Origin: Salvelinus alpinus
Taxonomy: Eukaryota; Chordata; Actinopteri; Salmoniformes; Salmonidae
Length of the DNA stretch: 64,000 bases
Assembly (NCBI RefSeq): GCF_045679555.1
Contig: NC_092098.1
Coordinates: forward strand, 19,233,038 to 19,297,037
Direction: 5' to 3'
Part shown: positions 1-12,740 of the stretch, in pieces
How the letters are laid out: every line of letters starts with the position of its first letter
Position numbering within the stretch: the first letter of the stretch is position 1
The notes under the pieces: model-generated
The model's database searches: none
Seen by the model: the letters and a program-made list of their open reading frames with translations, nothing else
Told to the model about the DNA's origin: nothing
Translations under genes and position numbers: made by a program

Positions 1-46
1 TTGAATGAGTAGGTGTGTCCAAACTTTTGACTGGGACTGCACATAT
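1..46. mobile_element. Terminal inverted repeat of a Tc1-like transposon
   Basis: The first bases match the ends of two other elements in this window (25,372-25,408 and 52,488-52,525), which share a 'GAATGAGTAGGTGT' core followed by 'AACTTTTGAC' and a TA target site. Only the outer end of the element is inside the window. A G-rich run (48-64) follows. Confidence 0.8.
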
Positions 47-539
47 TTTGGGGGGAGGGGGGGCCTGTTTTGCATGTTATTTTGGCATTAATACGTGTCA
101 CATATCAGTTTGCTTTCTTGAGTAAGGCAGCTCCAAAATGCAGGTGTTTTAGCCTAGCTCAGTGGTTTCTATGGTGGTGGGGCAGCTAGCGGAAATACGG
201 AGCGTAGGAGTTAGTAATCTTCTCTAGTTGTGCTGTGATTGGCACAATGTTCTGTCACTCATGACACTACTTAACCGCAAAATCTATAGGGAGCGCTCGA
301 AAATTCAAGCCCCTTGGGTGCTGCCATAGTTACATTAGAAGTGCCCATCCAAGAAGGATCAAGGTCATTGGCCACAAATAAAATGACGTCAAATCACGTT
401 ATATCTACCGTAGCTTTGATTGGACTGATCATGTCAACATCATACTTTCAAAATCTTAGCTTGCAAGCTAGCAGTCATCATCAGGAATCAAGTCGACAAT
501 CTACTGGCTAATCCTTTTCAATCCTTGTCATATGAAGAT

Positions 540-1770
540 CAATTATGAGGAGAAATTATAGATAAAACGTATCAGTGCTCATCGGCTATTGAACATAAAC
601 ATTACACAAGTTGGAAATTGCAAATTCAACAATGAGTGGTTTGGAAGGAATCAGTAGCTAACTGCAAGCATTGCAAAGCAATCACTAGCCTGCTATTCAG
701 TGGAGTGGGTTTGTGCTCCAATTATGGGTTTAAGGGTCTCTTTTCCAGGCTTAAAATGATAAACATTCAACATTGACCATGCTGTCAATATAGCATGACT
801 TCTGCCCCATTCAAAACAACTTGAAACTCGGAACTGGGAAATCTCAGACCTCAGTGTGTTCAATACAACTGGGAACTCTGTACAACTGGGAACAATACAA
901 CTGGGAACTCACTGATGTCATGATTCAACTTTTTTCTTTTTTTCTCTCGAGTTCCCAGTTGTCTTGAAAGCACCATAAATCCAGAGAATGCCAGACTTTG
1001 ATGACAAAGATTGTGCACAAAGGACCACCGTGCCACCTTCCTGTTCAAGTGAGCAAAACACAACAAGGTGAGTTTAAAAAAATGTATTGTATGCTGCTGC
1101 ATAAGTTATGTAATATCCCCGGGATGTATACTGTAGCTAAGAAAGTAATATGTTGAGTGTATGTTTAGTAAGCTGTTGGTGGTGCACATGTAGCCTATAT
1201 CCTGTTTTAGAGAAATGTCATCAGCGAATATTATAAGAGCTTTCATTGTCTGCTATATGCCCCTTTATTTATCTTATGGCTCTGACTTGGTGTACAGGGA
1301 GAATCCTGTAAGAACAGCCCATGTTCTGAATTCTGTCACTGTATCTTTCAAAAGTGCTGAACAAATACTTATATTGACTACATCTGTCTTAGCTCACTCA
1401 TTAATGTCTTAATCGAAATTACGAATAGCCTCTTATCCGCTAGTCATCACCTTATGACATAGTTTGTAGATCTCAATTGTCAGTAGAAACCACATTTGTT
1501 TAAGGAAGTCAGCCATATCAGCTATAATTTTTTTAAAGGCAGTAAATGAGGCTGAATGAAATGTTTCGCTGACAGATAAGGCTCCACTGAAAGCCAGGTG
1601 TAGCAGTGCTAAGGTGTTGGCCCTAACAGTTTTGGGGCACCGTTTGTCACCGTTATAGTGCAATTCATGTATTGTTTAGTGTTGTGTTGTGTAGTGTAGT
1701 GGCTTTGCTGGCATGCATCCCCCATTTTTATTATTGTTTCCCCAGCAAGATTTACAAGCTAAAATCGCCA
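540..1770. repeat. Probable unclassified salmonid interspersed repeat
   Basis: No coding signal is visible. The stretch reads like a repeat I recall as widespread in trout and salmon genomes, including a cluster of 'CTGGGAACT' motifs at 866-910 that reappears inverted near 950-960. The family is not identified. The flanks (47-540 and 1,770-2,110) show nothing recognisable. Confidence 0.4.
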
Positions 1771-2119
1771 CTGGTCATGCAAAAACCACAGATTTAAAGT
1801 CTAATCATTAGAGTACAATATGGAAATCATCTTACCAATATTGTGTTTTCATATGGTGATATGCGGTACCGATAACTTTGAATGGTGCTTTGGAACCAAA
1901 CCTTGTATGCCTACAGTGTGATATGAGACCCTTTTAATAGTGATTTCGGACAATTTCAACTGAGATCGAGTGTGCTTGTTCACCATAGAAGACATCACTG
2001 GGTGGTCTTCTTGGGAGAGCTAACTAAACAGTCACAATCAGTGCGCAACAGCTGGCTAGCGTAGAGCTCTCTTCCATTCCATCTGAACGTGTCTTCAGTA
2101 GGCCTACAGCAGGCAATAT

Positions 2120-4250
2120 TGTTACCCCACTCTGCAGTCTATTAAAGCCAGAAAAGGTGAACATGCTTGTGTTCCTTGCCAGAAACCTTTAGGTTCTTCA
2201 TTGCACTTTATCTTAAATAAGCATGCCCCATTCAAGAAATGTAGAACCAGGAACAGATATAGCCCTTGGTTCTCTCCAGACCTGACTGCCCCTAACCAAC
2301 ACAAAAACATCCTGTGGCGTTCTGCATTAGCATCGAACAGCCCCCGTGATATGCAAATTTTCAGGGAAGTTAGAAACCAATATACACAGGCAGTTAGAAA
2401 AGCCAAGGCTAGCTTTTTCAAGCAGAAATTTGCCTCCTGCAACACAAACTCAAAAAAATTCTGGGACACTGTAAAGTCCATGGAGAATAAGAACACCTCC
2501 TCCCAGCTGCCCACTGCACTGAGGAGAGGAAACTCTGTCACCACCGATAAATCCACTATAATTGAGAATTTCAATAAGCATTTTTCTACGGCTGGCCATG
2601 CTTTCCACCTGGCTACCCCTACCCCGATCAACAGCACTGCACCCCCCACAGCAACTCGCCCAAGCCTTCCCCATTTCTCCTTCTCCCAAATCCAGTCAGC
2701 TGATGTTCTGAAAGAGCTGCAAAATCTGGACCCCTAAAAATCAGCCGGGCTAGACAATCTGGACCCTTTCTAAAATTATCTGCCGAAATTGTTGCAACCC
2801 CTATTACTAGTCTGTTCAACCTCTCTTTTGTGTCGTCTGAGATTCCCAAAGATTGGAAAGCAGCTGCGGTCATCCCCCTCTTCAAAGACGGGGACACTCT
2901 TGACCCAAACTGCTACAGACCTATATCTATCCTACCTTGCCTTTCTAAGGTCTTCAAAAGCCAAGTCAACAAACATATTACCGTCCATTTCGAATCCCAC
3001 CGCACCTTCTCCGCTATGCAATCTGGTTTCAGAGCTGGTCATGGGTACACCTCAGCCACGCTCAAGGTCCTAAACGATATCTTAACTGCCATCGATAAGA
3101 AACAATACTGTGCAGCCGTATTCATTGACCTGGCCAAGGCTTTCGACTCTGTCAATCACCACATCCTCATCGGCAGACTCGATAGCCTTGGTTTCTCAAA
3201 TGATTGCCTCGTCTGGTTCAACAACAACTTCTCTGATAGAGTTCAGTGTGTCAAATCAGAGAGCCTGTTGTCCGGGCCTCTGGGAGTCTCTATGGGGGTG
3301 CCACAGGGTTCAATTCTTGGGCCGACTCTCTTCTCTGTATACATCAATGATGTCGCTCTTGCTGCTGGTGAGTCTCTGATCCACCTCTACGCAGACGACA
3401 CCATTCTGTATACTTCTGGCCCTTCTTTGGACACTGTGTTAACAACCCTCCAGACGAGCTTCAATGCCATACAACTCTCCTCCGTGGCCTCCAACTGCTC
3501 TTAAAAACAAGTAAAACTAAATGCATGCTCTTCAACCGATCGCTGCCTGCACCTGCCCGCCCGTCCAGCATCACTACTCTGGACGGTTCTGACTTAGAAT
3601 ATGTGGACAACTACAAATACCTAGGTGTCTGGTTAGACTGTAAACTCTCCTTCCAGACTCACATCAAACTGACCATCCTACCGATCCTCGACTTCGGCGA
3701 TGTCATTTACAAAATAGCCTCCAATACCCTACTCAATAAATTGGATGCAGTCTATCACAGTGCCATCCGTTTTGTCACCAAAGCCCCATATACTACCCAC
3801 CACTGCGACCTGTACGCTCTCATTGGCTGGCCCTCGCTTCATACTCGTCGCCAAACCCACTGGCTCCAGGTCATCTACAAGACCCTGCTAGGTAAAGTCC
3901 CCCCTTATCTCAGCTTGCTGGTCACCATAGCAGCACCCACCTGTAGCACGCACTCCAGCAGGTATATCTCTCTGGTCACCCCCAAAGCCAATTCCTCCTT
4001 TGCCCGCCTCTCCTTCCAGTTCTCTGCTGCCAATGACTGGAACAAACTACAAAAATCTCTGAAACTGGAAACACTTATCTCCCTCACTAGCTTTAAGCAC
4101 CAGCTGTCAGAGCAGCTCACAGATTACTGCACCTGTACATAGCCCATCTATAATTTAGCCCAAACAACTACCTCTTCCCCTACTGTATTTATTCATTTAT
4201 TTATTTATTTTGCTCCTTTGCACCCCATTATTTATAAAAATTATTTGTGG
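2120..4250 (+). mobile_element. 5'-truncated LINE with decayed reverse transcriptase
   Basis: The region holds the linker and reverse transcriptase of a non-LTR retrotransposon. Visible pieces are the linker 'RNRYSPWFSPDLTA' (about 2,245-2,290), fingers 'YRPISILPCLSKVFK', palm 'FIDLAKAFDSVNHHIL' (about 3,121-3,170), 'GVPQGSILGPTLFS' and the catalytic 'YADDT' (about 3,391-3,405). The C-terminal stretch continues to a stop at about 4,142, followed by a 3' UTR with a TTTA-rich run (4,187-4,210). The reading frame changes near 2,740, 2,770 and 3,500, and a block between the thumb and C-terminal part is missing near 3,670. The endonuclease half is absent, as expected for 5' truncation. The same family is present at 33.8-36.1 kb. 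The element is inactive; L2/RSg-1-like is my best guess. Confidence 0.88.
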
Positions 4251-4254
4251 GTCT

Positions 4255-5800
4255 GTGTAATCTGAGGGAAATATCTGTTTCTAATATGGTCATACAATTG
4301 GCAGGAGGTTGGGAAGTGCAGCTCAGTTTCCACCTCATTTTGTGGGCAGTCTTCTCTTGATAGCGAGGTCTGCCTACGGCGGCCTCTCTCAATAGCAAGC
4401 TATGCTCACTGTATAGTCAAAGCTTTACTTAATTTGGGGTTTGTTACAGTGGTCAGGTATTCTGCCACTGTGTACTCTCTGTTTAGGGCAAAATAGTGTT
4501 CTAGTTTGATCATTTTTTTTGTTAATTCTTTCCAACGTGTCAAGTAATTATATTTTTGTTTTCAAATTTTTTGGTTGGGTCTAATTGTGTTGTTGTCTTG
4601 GAGCTGTTTGTGTTTGTGAATAGAGCCCCAGGACCAGCTTGCTTAGCAAACTCTTCTCCCTGTTCATCTCTCTGTAGGTGATGGCTTTGCTATGGAAGGT
4701 TTGGGAATCGCTTCCTTTTAAGTGGTTGTAGAATTTAACAGCTCTTTTCAGAATTTTGATAATTAGCGGGTACAGGCCTAATTCTGCTCTGCATGTATTA
4801 TTTGGTGTTTTGCGTTTTACACAGAGGATTGTTTTTGCAGAATTCTGCATGCAGATTCCATTTAGTGAATTATTGGTTGGTGAGCGGACCACAGACCTCA
4901 CAATCATAAAGGGCAATGGGTTCTATAACTGATTCAAGTATTTTTTGCCAGATCCTAATTAGTATGTCGAATTTTATGTTCCTTCTGATGGCATAGAAGG
5001 CCCTTTTTGCCTTGTCTCTCAGATTGTTCACAGCTTTGTGGAAGTTACCTGTGGCGCTGATATTTAGGCCAAGGTACGTATCGTTTTTTTGTGTGCTCTA
5101 GGGCAACGGTGTTGATGGAATTTCGATTTGTGGTCCTGCCAACTGGACCTTTTTGGGAACACCATTATTTTTGTCTTACTGAGATTTACTGTCAGGGTCC
5201 AGATTTGACCGAATCTGTGCAGAAGATCTAGGTGCTGCTGTAGTTGGGGACAGACGCACCAGATCATCAGCAAACCGTAGAAATTTGACTTCAAATTCTA
5301 GTAGGGTGAGGCCGGGTGCTGCAGACTTTTCTTGTGCCCTCACCCATTCGTTGATTTATATGTTGAAGCGGGTGGGGCTTAAGCTGCATCCTTGTCTCAC
5401 CCTGTGAATTTTAACCACGTTTGTGTACATGGATTTTATAATGACATATGTTTTTCCCTCAACACCGCTTTCCATCAATTTGTAGAGCAGACCCTCATGC
5501 CAAATAGATTTTTTGAAATCAAAGCATGAGAAGACTTTGCCTTTGTTTTGGTTTGTTTGTCAATTAAGGTGTGCAGGGTGAATACATGGTCTGTCATATA
5601 GTAATTTGGTAAAAGGTCTGCGGTTAATGATAATGCGTAGGATTTTCCAAAGATTGCTGTTGACGCATATCACATGGTAGTTATTTGGGGTCAAATTAGT
5701 CTCCACTTTTGATTGTCTCTTTCCTTCTTTTCCTACAGTAAGACTGACCTGAGGCGACACGTCTTCCACCTGATGGCAAAACTCAAGTTGCACCACATCT
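4255..5800 (-). mobile_element. Antisense LINE reverse-transcriptase remnant, second family
   Basis: Read on the minus strand, short open stretches give LINE palm and thumb text: 'LTVNLSKTKIMVFPKRSS' (about 5,130-5,200), followed downstream by a segment typical of the LINE C-terminal region at 4,581-4,916. The frame is broken repeatedly. The sequence differs from the LINE at 2.1-4.25 kb, so it is a separate family (I/Nimb-like is a guess). The two elements lie tail to tail. Confidence 0.7.
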
Positions 5801-6619
5801 GCCTAACGCACATATTCATGTTGCGCCTATGACCAGAGGAAGTGAAGTATTCCTTGATATTTAAATAGATGTGACGAGCTGCTAATCATAAAAACACTGG
5901 ACTATAAATACACTTGGCTACTCATTCATTGGGAGAAGCGTGTTTAATGTTTTGTAATAGGGTTGACAGTGCTGAATAAAAACTAAGACGTGAACCCTCA
6001 TAAAGAATACAGCAAAGAGCTGCTGTTTTTGACAGTCTCTGGTCATGGTTTTGAAAGTTATGAAATCTCACATAGGCTAGTATCAAACTTTGCTGTGGCC
6101 GAGATTTGAGCGAACTAATTGGTCAGCGCAGTAGGCACACCCGGTTTAGCAACAGATCTCGCGGTCCACCAGATAGACGGAGTTTGTATTTGCAGACAAA
6201 TTAAATGGTTAAAAATGGGAACACTTTGCCTATCCGGTGCACACGGCTTCTGAATCAAATGCACCTACCACCAACAGTGCAACACCAATATAAAAAAAGG
6301 AGTGCAAGCCTTTATGCCTTTTTTAGTTAACATTTCTGTAGAAAAGCTAGGTGATCAACTAGAAATGCCTTGAAGATCGACCAGTCGTTCGCAATCGACC
6401 AGTTGGTGACTACTGTTCTAGACAAATTTCATGGGAACGTTGCAGGGACATTTCTGTGTATCAATTGTCAGGCCGGAGAAGGACATGCATTACTACCAGT
6501 TCTGTCTGGAGGGGATCCTCCAGAACTCCCGACACCAAGGTCTGCTGCATGGTACACTAAATGGATCTGGTTCAGGAGGGCCAGAGAGACCTGGTGAGCT
6601 GGGGTTCACACAAACACCA
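5801..6619. other. Non-coding stretch with one short unexplained ORF
   Basis: There is no recognised gene. A 72-codon open stretch (+, 6,422-6,637) runs from a stop just upstream and encodes 'RPEKDMHYYQFCLEGILQN'. A donor-like CCTG/GTGAGC lies at about 6,590-6,600. I recognise no domain, and no matching exon is visible nearby, so I do not call it a gene. Confidence 0.3.
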
Positions 6620-6905
6620 TGCCAATTGGAAACTTAACATTTTAGTGCATATACACATTCACTCAGACACACATTGCATTCTTAGACAAATTGTTACTGT
6701 CACCACAAACAAATACTTAACATGTAATCTTTGAAACATTGAATTACTGTGGAATTCTATTCATTCCAATGGAAGACTGCCAATATGGCCGACCGGTAGC
6801 TTAAACCTCTCATTGGCCACCAGTACATAGCATCAGCAATCCAGGGTTTATATACATCATTGGTCTACCCCTGACCAATGCATACCAGCAGCACTGCTAC
6901 CCTGT
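6620..6905. repeat. Interspersed repeat, copy A
   Basis: It shares a long diverged match with 22,565-22,915. Both contain 'GTGGAATTC' followed by 'ATTCATTCC' and 'TGCCAATATGG', then 'GACCGGT'. The class is not known; it is probably a short DNA element or SINE-like repeat common in salmonids. Confidence 0.6.
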
Positions 6906-7743
6906 ATAACACATTTTCTTACAGAATAACCTATTTTCCTTAAGACTGACAGTTGTCTGATTTTAAAAAGATATAGAAAAATCTATGAAATGCTAATTTT
7001 ACTGTTAGGGGACACCAACACCATTTTTTTTGTCACAAAATGATATGCACAGTATTTTTATTAGGAAAGAAACAAATTATGTTCTGCTTTGCATAGTCAC
7101 TTGACTAGCTTTACTATGATCTGCCGTTGTCGAGGCTAGTGTACGTTTCTATATGGAGTTAATGTAGTCAAGGCTTTGATGCTGAATACTATGGAGCTGA
7201 TAACTGGTGGGGGAGGGATATGGTCGACACGCAACAAATACAGTGTCTCACACTGAACAAAACATGTAATTGTGCATTCATTACTTTTTTGAACTGCCAA
7301 ATAAATACATATGGTGTTGTGTTCAGCAACACGTGTTGGTTAATTAAAGCTCAATTTAATCCGTAGCACTAAAGACCTGCGCTACATCGGTCGCAGAGAC
7401 TGCATTCACGGTAAATGCATGTCGGCTCAATCTGAAATTACCTTTACATTTCTACAGCGCTGAGTTTAAACGTTACAGAATGAATCGAGCCCTAAAGCAT
7501 ATGAGCACAATATGTGCCGAATTGTTCCTTTACTCATAGAATGTATTATTTGCTCATCACCCGTGTGGAAGTTCATATCTAAAACCCTAGCTTGGAGTAG
7601 GTTTCTATAATAAATAAATAAATATCACAATTGATGCATTAAGCACATCTTTATCATAACTCCTTTCAAAAATATCTTCATTGCATTAAAAACTTGCCTA
7701 ATGCACATTCACATTATTTTCTGAGACATTACAATTCTCTAGG
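6906..7743. other. Intergenic and 3'-flanking DNA of nup62l
   Basis: The stretch is AT-rich with no coding signal and no clear repeat. The 3' UTR of nup62l must lie in its right part; I could not place its poly(A) signal with confidence. Confidence 0.5.
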
Positions 7744-10700
7744 TTAACCAAATGTTATGCGAAAAGTCTTCTCCTGCTCTTTGCGTCGGTTGTTGCAGAG
7801 TTTGGACACATCCTCCACCCTTCTCTGTAGAAGCACTGAGGAAAGACAGGGAGATATTACAGAGTTAATATGGTTTGAAGGAAGTCTTGACTCTGTATCA
7901 GAAAGGTCAAGTTAGTTGTGGAAGTAGTTTACTCAAGCTTCTCTAGACCATAGGTTAAATACTGACCCGAGTTCTGGTCAATCCATTGAAGAGAGTCCAT
8001 GTGGGCATTGAGAATTTTACAGATCTGCTGAAGCTAAAAAGAGGAAAAGTGTCAGCATAACTAATTATTCAATTCCTCCTCCCTAAATAAAACTATACAA
8101 GGATGTATTCATTACAGGTAAAAACAGTTATGAAAAATGCTGTATTTGCCAATAAAAAAAATATTCCTAGTTATACAGTATGTACAGATCTACTTAAATT
8201 ACATACCCCTGCACATCGACTGTATTAATGAGCACATTGTACTTGTACCCCTTGTATTGTCAAGTCACCGTTACTTATTGTGTATTATTACATGTTTTAC
8301 TTTTCTATTATTTCTCCATTTTCTTTCTCTGCATTTTTGAAGGGCCCATAAGTAAGCATTTCTCTGTTACTCCACACCTGTTTACAAAGTATGTGACATA
8401 ACATTTGATTTAGAATAACTGTAGCAATATAGAAGCAGAAGCAGCCAGGTATTCAGTAGACCATCTGTTTTTCTTTCTCACCGGGTCACTGGTATCAGCT
8501 GGCCCACAGGATGTGTTCAGGTGTTCAATTATTTCCTTTAGATCTTGGGACATCCTCTTCAGCTGGGCGTCCACGTTCTCTGCAAGCTTGTACCTTCAGA
8601 AAGAGAATGCATGAAAATGAAATATCACAACCATATAGTCATGAATCAGTTCTCACTCAAAGCCCTTTGTTAAAACCTTACGTTCTCTCGCGTTCCTCGT
8701 CGGCATTCTGCATGTAGATGGTTCCACTCTGTTCTTTGACAGACTCCTCCAGCGGGGACAGTAGGTCCTCCAGTTCCTTCTGTTGTGACAGGATGAAGTC
8801 CAGCTCCTGGTCCAGCCTGGGATGGGTTAGAGAGCAGAAACACAAGGTCATCCAATAACTTTGACACAATAGTAACACAATGACTACTTGTCACAGATAA
8901 AGGCCAGAATTCAGAATCTGGTGTATTCAAAGATTAGACATAAACCAGTTAACTCCCACCTTCTTTGGTCCAGTTTCACCTTCTCCATCTCCCTGTGCAG
9001 TGATGTGATCTGTAACAACGAGATGAACATCCTCTTCAAATCTGCCATGAAGACACCCCAAAATTCAATTGAAGGCCATTTCATGAGATTAAAACAAATA
9101 GCATGGCCTAGATTCTAATGGTGCAGTCACCGCGAGAAGTGCCATGTCTGTTTACCTTCTCTCCGTTCTCCACCAGCGTGCGGTCCCAGGCGTTTACCTG
9201 GGTAGCCTGCTGTAAGAAGTGCCTCTCCTGGTCCTCCAGCTCAAGACTCCACTTGTTGATGAGACCCTCTAGTTGGGCGTAGGACATCACTGGAGGAGCA
9301 CTGCAGAGGGGGAGTAAATGGACAGGGTCACATTGAAACGACTAGGGCTAAGAGTGGATAAGGATGTATTTAGAGAAATGCAAAAAAGGTTGAGGATACA
9401 GAAGCAGTGAGAGACGTAATGAACTTGGCTGGCTAAACCCCGCAGTACCTTGCTGTAACAGTAGTGATGGTTGTGGCTATTCCAGTGATTGGGGCCGTTG
9501 TGCCGATGCCAGTGGCACCCACAGGTTTCATACCCAGTGAAAAACCTGTTGTAGAGCCCGTGGTAGCGAAAACATAAAATTCACTACAGTGATGAATTCC
9601 TCAATATGACCAGAATTCATCAAAGACAAACAAGCCCAGTTACCGAATTTTGCATAAACGAGCAACAATATCAAGCTTTAGTTATGCCAATAACCCTGTA
9701 TGTTGAAACAGTACGATACCTGTGCCAGCTGGTGCTGTGGTGGTGGCAGTGACTGCTCCCAGGGGTTTGAGCATGAAGCCCAGGGTACTTCCTGCTGCTG
9801 ATGTGGCAGCCGGGGCGGCTGAGGTGAGGGCAGCACCCACTGATCAGGAGAGAGTACGGGTAACAGAAAATAAAATTAATGCCACCACAGAATGTCAGAA
9901 AGACCATTTAACCTTAGTTATGAGTTATTTGCTGACATTTGATTTATCAGGCAAGAGTTAGAGGATAAAACTCACGAAAACCTGTGACTGCTGCCGTTGA
10001 TGCTGGTACTGCAAAGAGAGAAGAACCTAATGAGGCCTGGGTAGCCGAGGCAGTTACAGCAGGGGCTGGAGTAGCTTTAGAGAAAGAAAAATAGATCAAC
10101 TTGATATCAGTTGAAAAACAGGCACACACATGTCCATTCAAAGATAAAACATTTTCTGAGACAGTTTCAAACATTTATTTTTCTCCAATTTGTCAGCTAT
10201 TTATTTGACAAATGACATATGCCAAACATCTCCGACTCCCCCATTTACCTGAAGGTTTGACACCAAAAGCAAATCCTCCACCCTGGGTTGTGGTTGGTGC
10301 AGCTGTTGAGGCCAGGGCCACAGAGTTCAGACCTGAGGGAAATAAAATACACTCATTCAGGATGCACAAAACACCCAATGTAAACATGTAATTTACTGTA
10401 CATTACCCATAATCTGATCAACTGAGCTGACTAGAAACTCAGAAAACTCACCTGTGGACTGGTTCCCCAGGGAGAGGGTGGCAGGGGCGCTGTTCCCAAA
10501 TGAGAAGCCCCCTCCTGCGGTTACGGTAGGGGCTGCCTGGACCTTGGCGGCACCAAAACTAAACCCACCTCCCATCATTTGAGCGGTTGCAGCAGGAGTT
10601 CCTAAAGAGAGCCCACCAGCTGCTGCTGGTTGAGCCTGAGTTTGGGAAACAGGGGCTCCAAGCCCCCCTGCCGTCCCAAAGCTGAACCCCCCTCCTGTGG

Positions 10701-11587
10701 AAACAGCAGTGGTTTGTGTGGCGAAACCCCCACCAAGTCCAAAACCTGCCCCAGAGGTGGGGGTTGCCATCCCCATAGTTAGCCCTGTCGGTGCTGGTTG
10801 AGAGGCAGCTGGTGTGCCCAGATTGAGTTTAGCAGTGGGAGTCCTAGAGATAAAAGTAAGAGAAAAGAACACATTAGAAAATCTACATTACAATCCTACT
10901 AAAAGTTTGCCTTGCTAGCCAGACTCCTTGTTCCAGCCAGACGCGACGCCCACGGATGTCAGTTTCTTCTCCGCAATGAGTCAATCTGAGAACCTCCCAG
11001 AATCTTCATTGAATGCGAACACATTCAGGGCAGTCTGAATGTTCCAAAAACGGATTGGTTGGGGTAGAGATCCAGAACACACGTCATTATCTTTGAATGG
11101 TTAGCGACGAGACAAACCCTGATAACTGTTTTGTTTAACACCCCTTGTTCCCCTCGTCCCCAAAAATGACTTTAATGATGGCAGTCTCAGACTAAAAGTA
11201 TGAAATTAACAATAGAGCAGCCGAAGAGTTGTGTGAGTCGTCAGGCTAACTAAAAGCTAAAACAGGTAACAACCTACCCAAGATTAAGCGCTATAACTAT
11301 CCAAACATCCATGTAAATTACATCATCCAATGCACCCACCCAATAGAGAAGCCTCCTCCTGCTGGAGTACTGTTCTGTGTAGGGTTCCCAAAGCTGAATC
11401 CTCCAGTTGAGTTTGTACTGTTTGGGGGCTGGGCAGGATTGGGGGGTCCAAAAGAGAAGCCACCACCTGGAGTTGTAGGTGCAGCACTTGCATTCCCAAA
11501 GCCTGTGGCTGGCGCAGCTGTGGTTTTGGGAGCTCCAAAGCTGAATCCAGTATTGGACGCTTGTCCAAAGTTGAATCCTCCACTCAT
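7744..11587 (-). CDS. nup62l: Nuclear pore glycoprotein p62 (nucleoporin 62-like)
   Basis: p62 is an FG nucleoporin of the central channel. Its FG repeats bind transport receptors, and its coiled coil joins the Nup54/Nup58 trimer. Coding exons (minus): 11,587-11,340, 10,843-10,452, 10,332-10,249, 10,074-9,976, 9,839-9,720, 9,545-9,449, 9,300-9,156, 9,009-8,960, 8,816-8,682, 8,593-8,482, 8,033-7,967, 7,835-7,744. They have GT/AG borders, keep frame and give 546 aa. Residues 1-340 are an FG region with 'GFSFG'-type repeats in low-complexity Ala/Thr/Gly/Pro sequence. Residues 350-546 form the Nsp1/p62 coiled coil, with 'LINKWSLELEDQERHFLQQ' and 'LDQELDFILSQQKELEDLL' nearly as in human NUP62; it ends 'FRITFG'. 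The start codon opens 'MSGGFNFG', as in the family. The donor after residue 274 could instead lie 6 bases upstream; I chose the stronger GTGAGT. It is full length, unlike mammalian NUP62CL, which keeps only the C-terminal part. The plain name nup62 is equally possible. Confidence 0.95.
8170..8412 (+). mobile_element. LINE 3' UTR tail inside a nup62l intron
   Basis: The fragment lies in the nup62l intron between 8,033 and 8,482. Its end ('GTAAGCATTTCTCTGTTA' then 'GTATGTGACATAACATTTGATTT') matches two other tails of the same LINE at 29,305-29,525 and 39,650-39,735. Only the 3' UTR is present, so it is a severely 5'-truncated insertion. Confidence 0.65.
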
Positions 11588-12025
11588 TGTCCTATCTAGG
11601 AAGGAGGACAAGGTAGAGATGAATACAATGACATTACATCGTACCGATGTCATTGTCCCTTCAACGTCTTCACCCACTAGCACAATTTAGCTAGCCACAT
11701 AATAAGATATGCAGATTTATACAGGTCAACCCCATGCCACTTCTTTGACTTATCTATTTTTTACACTGACAATATTTATAAATAGACATTCTGGGAGAAC
11801 GGTTGCTATACTATAGCAACTTAGCGTACTTACTTAGCTAACGTTAGTGTTCTAGTTAGTTAGTCAATTAACGTTAGCTAACTCACTACTAAAACACGAA
11901 CGAGTTAGCTAGTGAACAAAACGCCATATATTAACGTTGTATTGCAATACCACCATCTAAACAAGAGTATACATGTTCGTTCACTGACAAGGAATAAATC
12001 CTGTCAATTGATAAAATTACCATAC

Positions 12026-12140
12026 CTCCCCTCTTCTTCCGACAAGAGATGAAATTGAACGATTGCTATCTGCGCGCACTATGAACGCTTTTGATTGCGG
12101 TAACGACATCGCTATGTAACTAAGTACTTCCGGGACAAGG
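12026..12140 (-). promoter_or_regulatory. Non-coding first exon and core promoter region of nup62l
   Basis: On the minus strand a good donor (GGGGAG/GTATGG) ends at 12,026, and the coding exon 2 acceptor lies at 11,596. Upstream sit an ETS-type CCGGAAG (12,127-12,133) and a TGCGCGCA stretch resembling an NRF-1 site near 12,071. No TATA box is seen, which suits a housekeeping promoter. The exon start is not fixed by the sequence alone. Confidence 0.6.
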
Positions 12141-12329
12141 ATTTTTGGAATCCTTCATAAGAGTCCCGTCCTGCATACTTTGTAATTGAAATAGTGCGAA
12201 AATGGAAAACATGCACATGTATCGATATTTTATAGTTTTTATAAATAATTTCTGAGATATGTGATGTTTATTTCTTATCTAAAAATGGTCAATGTTTGTA
12301 CTATAATTTTTTGCACCACACACACCCTT

Positions 12330-12740
12330 GTATGTACGTTGTCGCAGTAAAAGGGGTCCATACTACTCAGGAGCACTTGTACACTTGTAGTTTCCAAATC
12401 CAGAATTTACACCCAGAGAAGCGTTGGTGCTCATTTTGCCAACCGTAAAGAGTGACCAAGCAGCTTAAATGCACTTCGTTTTTTCATATTGGACATGCAT
12501 ATTGCAGCATACACAATTCCCTGTAAATTGTGTCGCAATAAAAGGGGGTCCATTCTTCTCCAGAGCACCTTTCGTTTCCAAAGCCACAGTTTACAGGAGC
12601 GTCGCTGCTCATTCTACAAACAATGTTTGTTTATGAAGTCAATAGATGCAATTTGGTCAAACATACTTTATTCATTGAGCTGTAAATTCCGGATTGTAAA
12701 GTAAAAGTAGAATGGACCCCTTTAACTGTGATACAACATG
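12330..12740. repeat. Diverged direct repeat with inverted end motif
   Basis: A block at about 12,337-12,480 recurs diverged at 12,530-12,690; both share 'AAAAGGGG' + 'TCCAT' and 'GCTCATT'. A reverse copy of the same start ('ATGGACCCCTTTAA') lies at 12,712-12,725. The arrangement suggests a small MITE-like element, but no family is recognised. Confidence 0.4.

Noticed and set aside
860-1102. 80-codon minus-strand ORF
   Set aside because: It lies in repeat-like sequence, has no domain and no splice structure.
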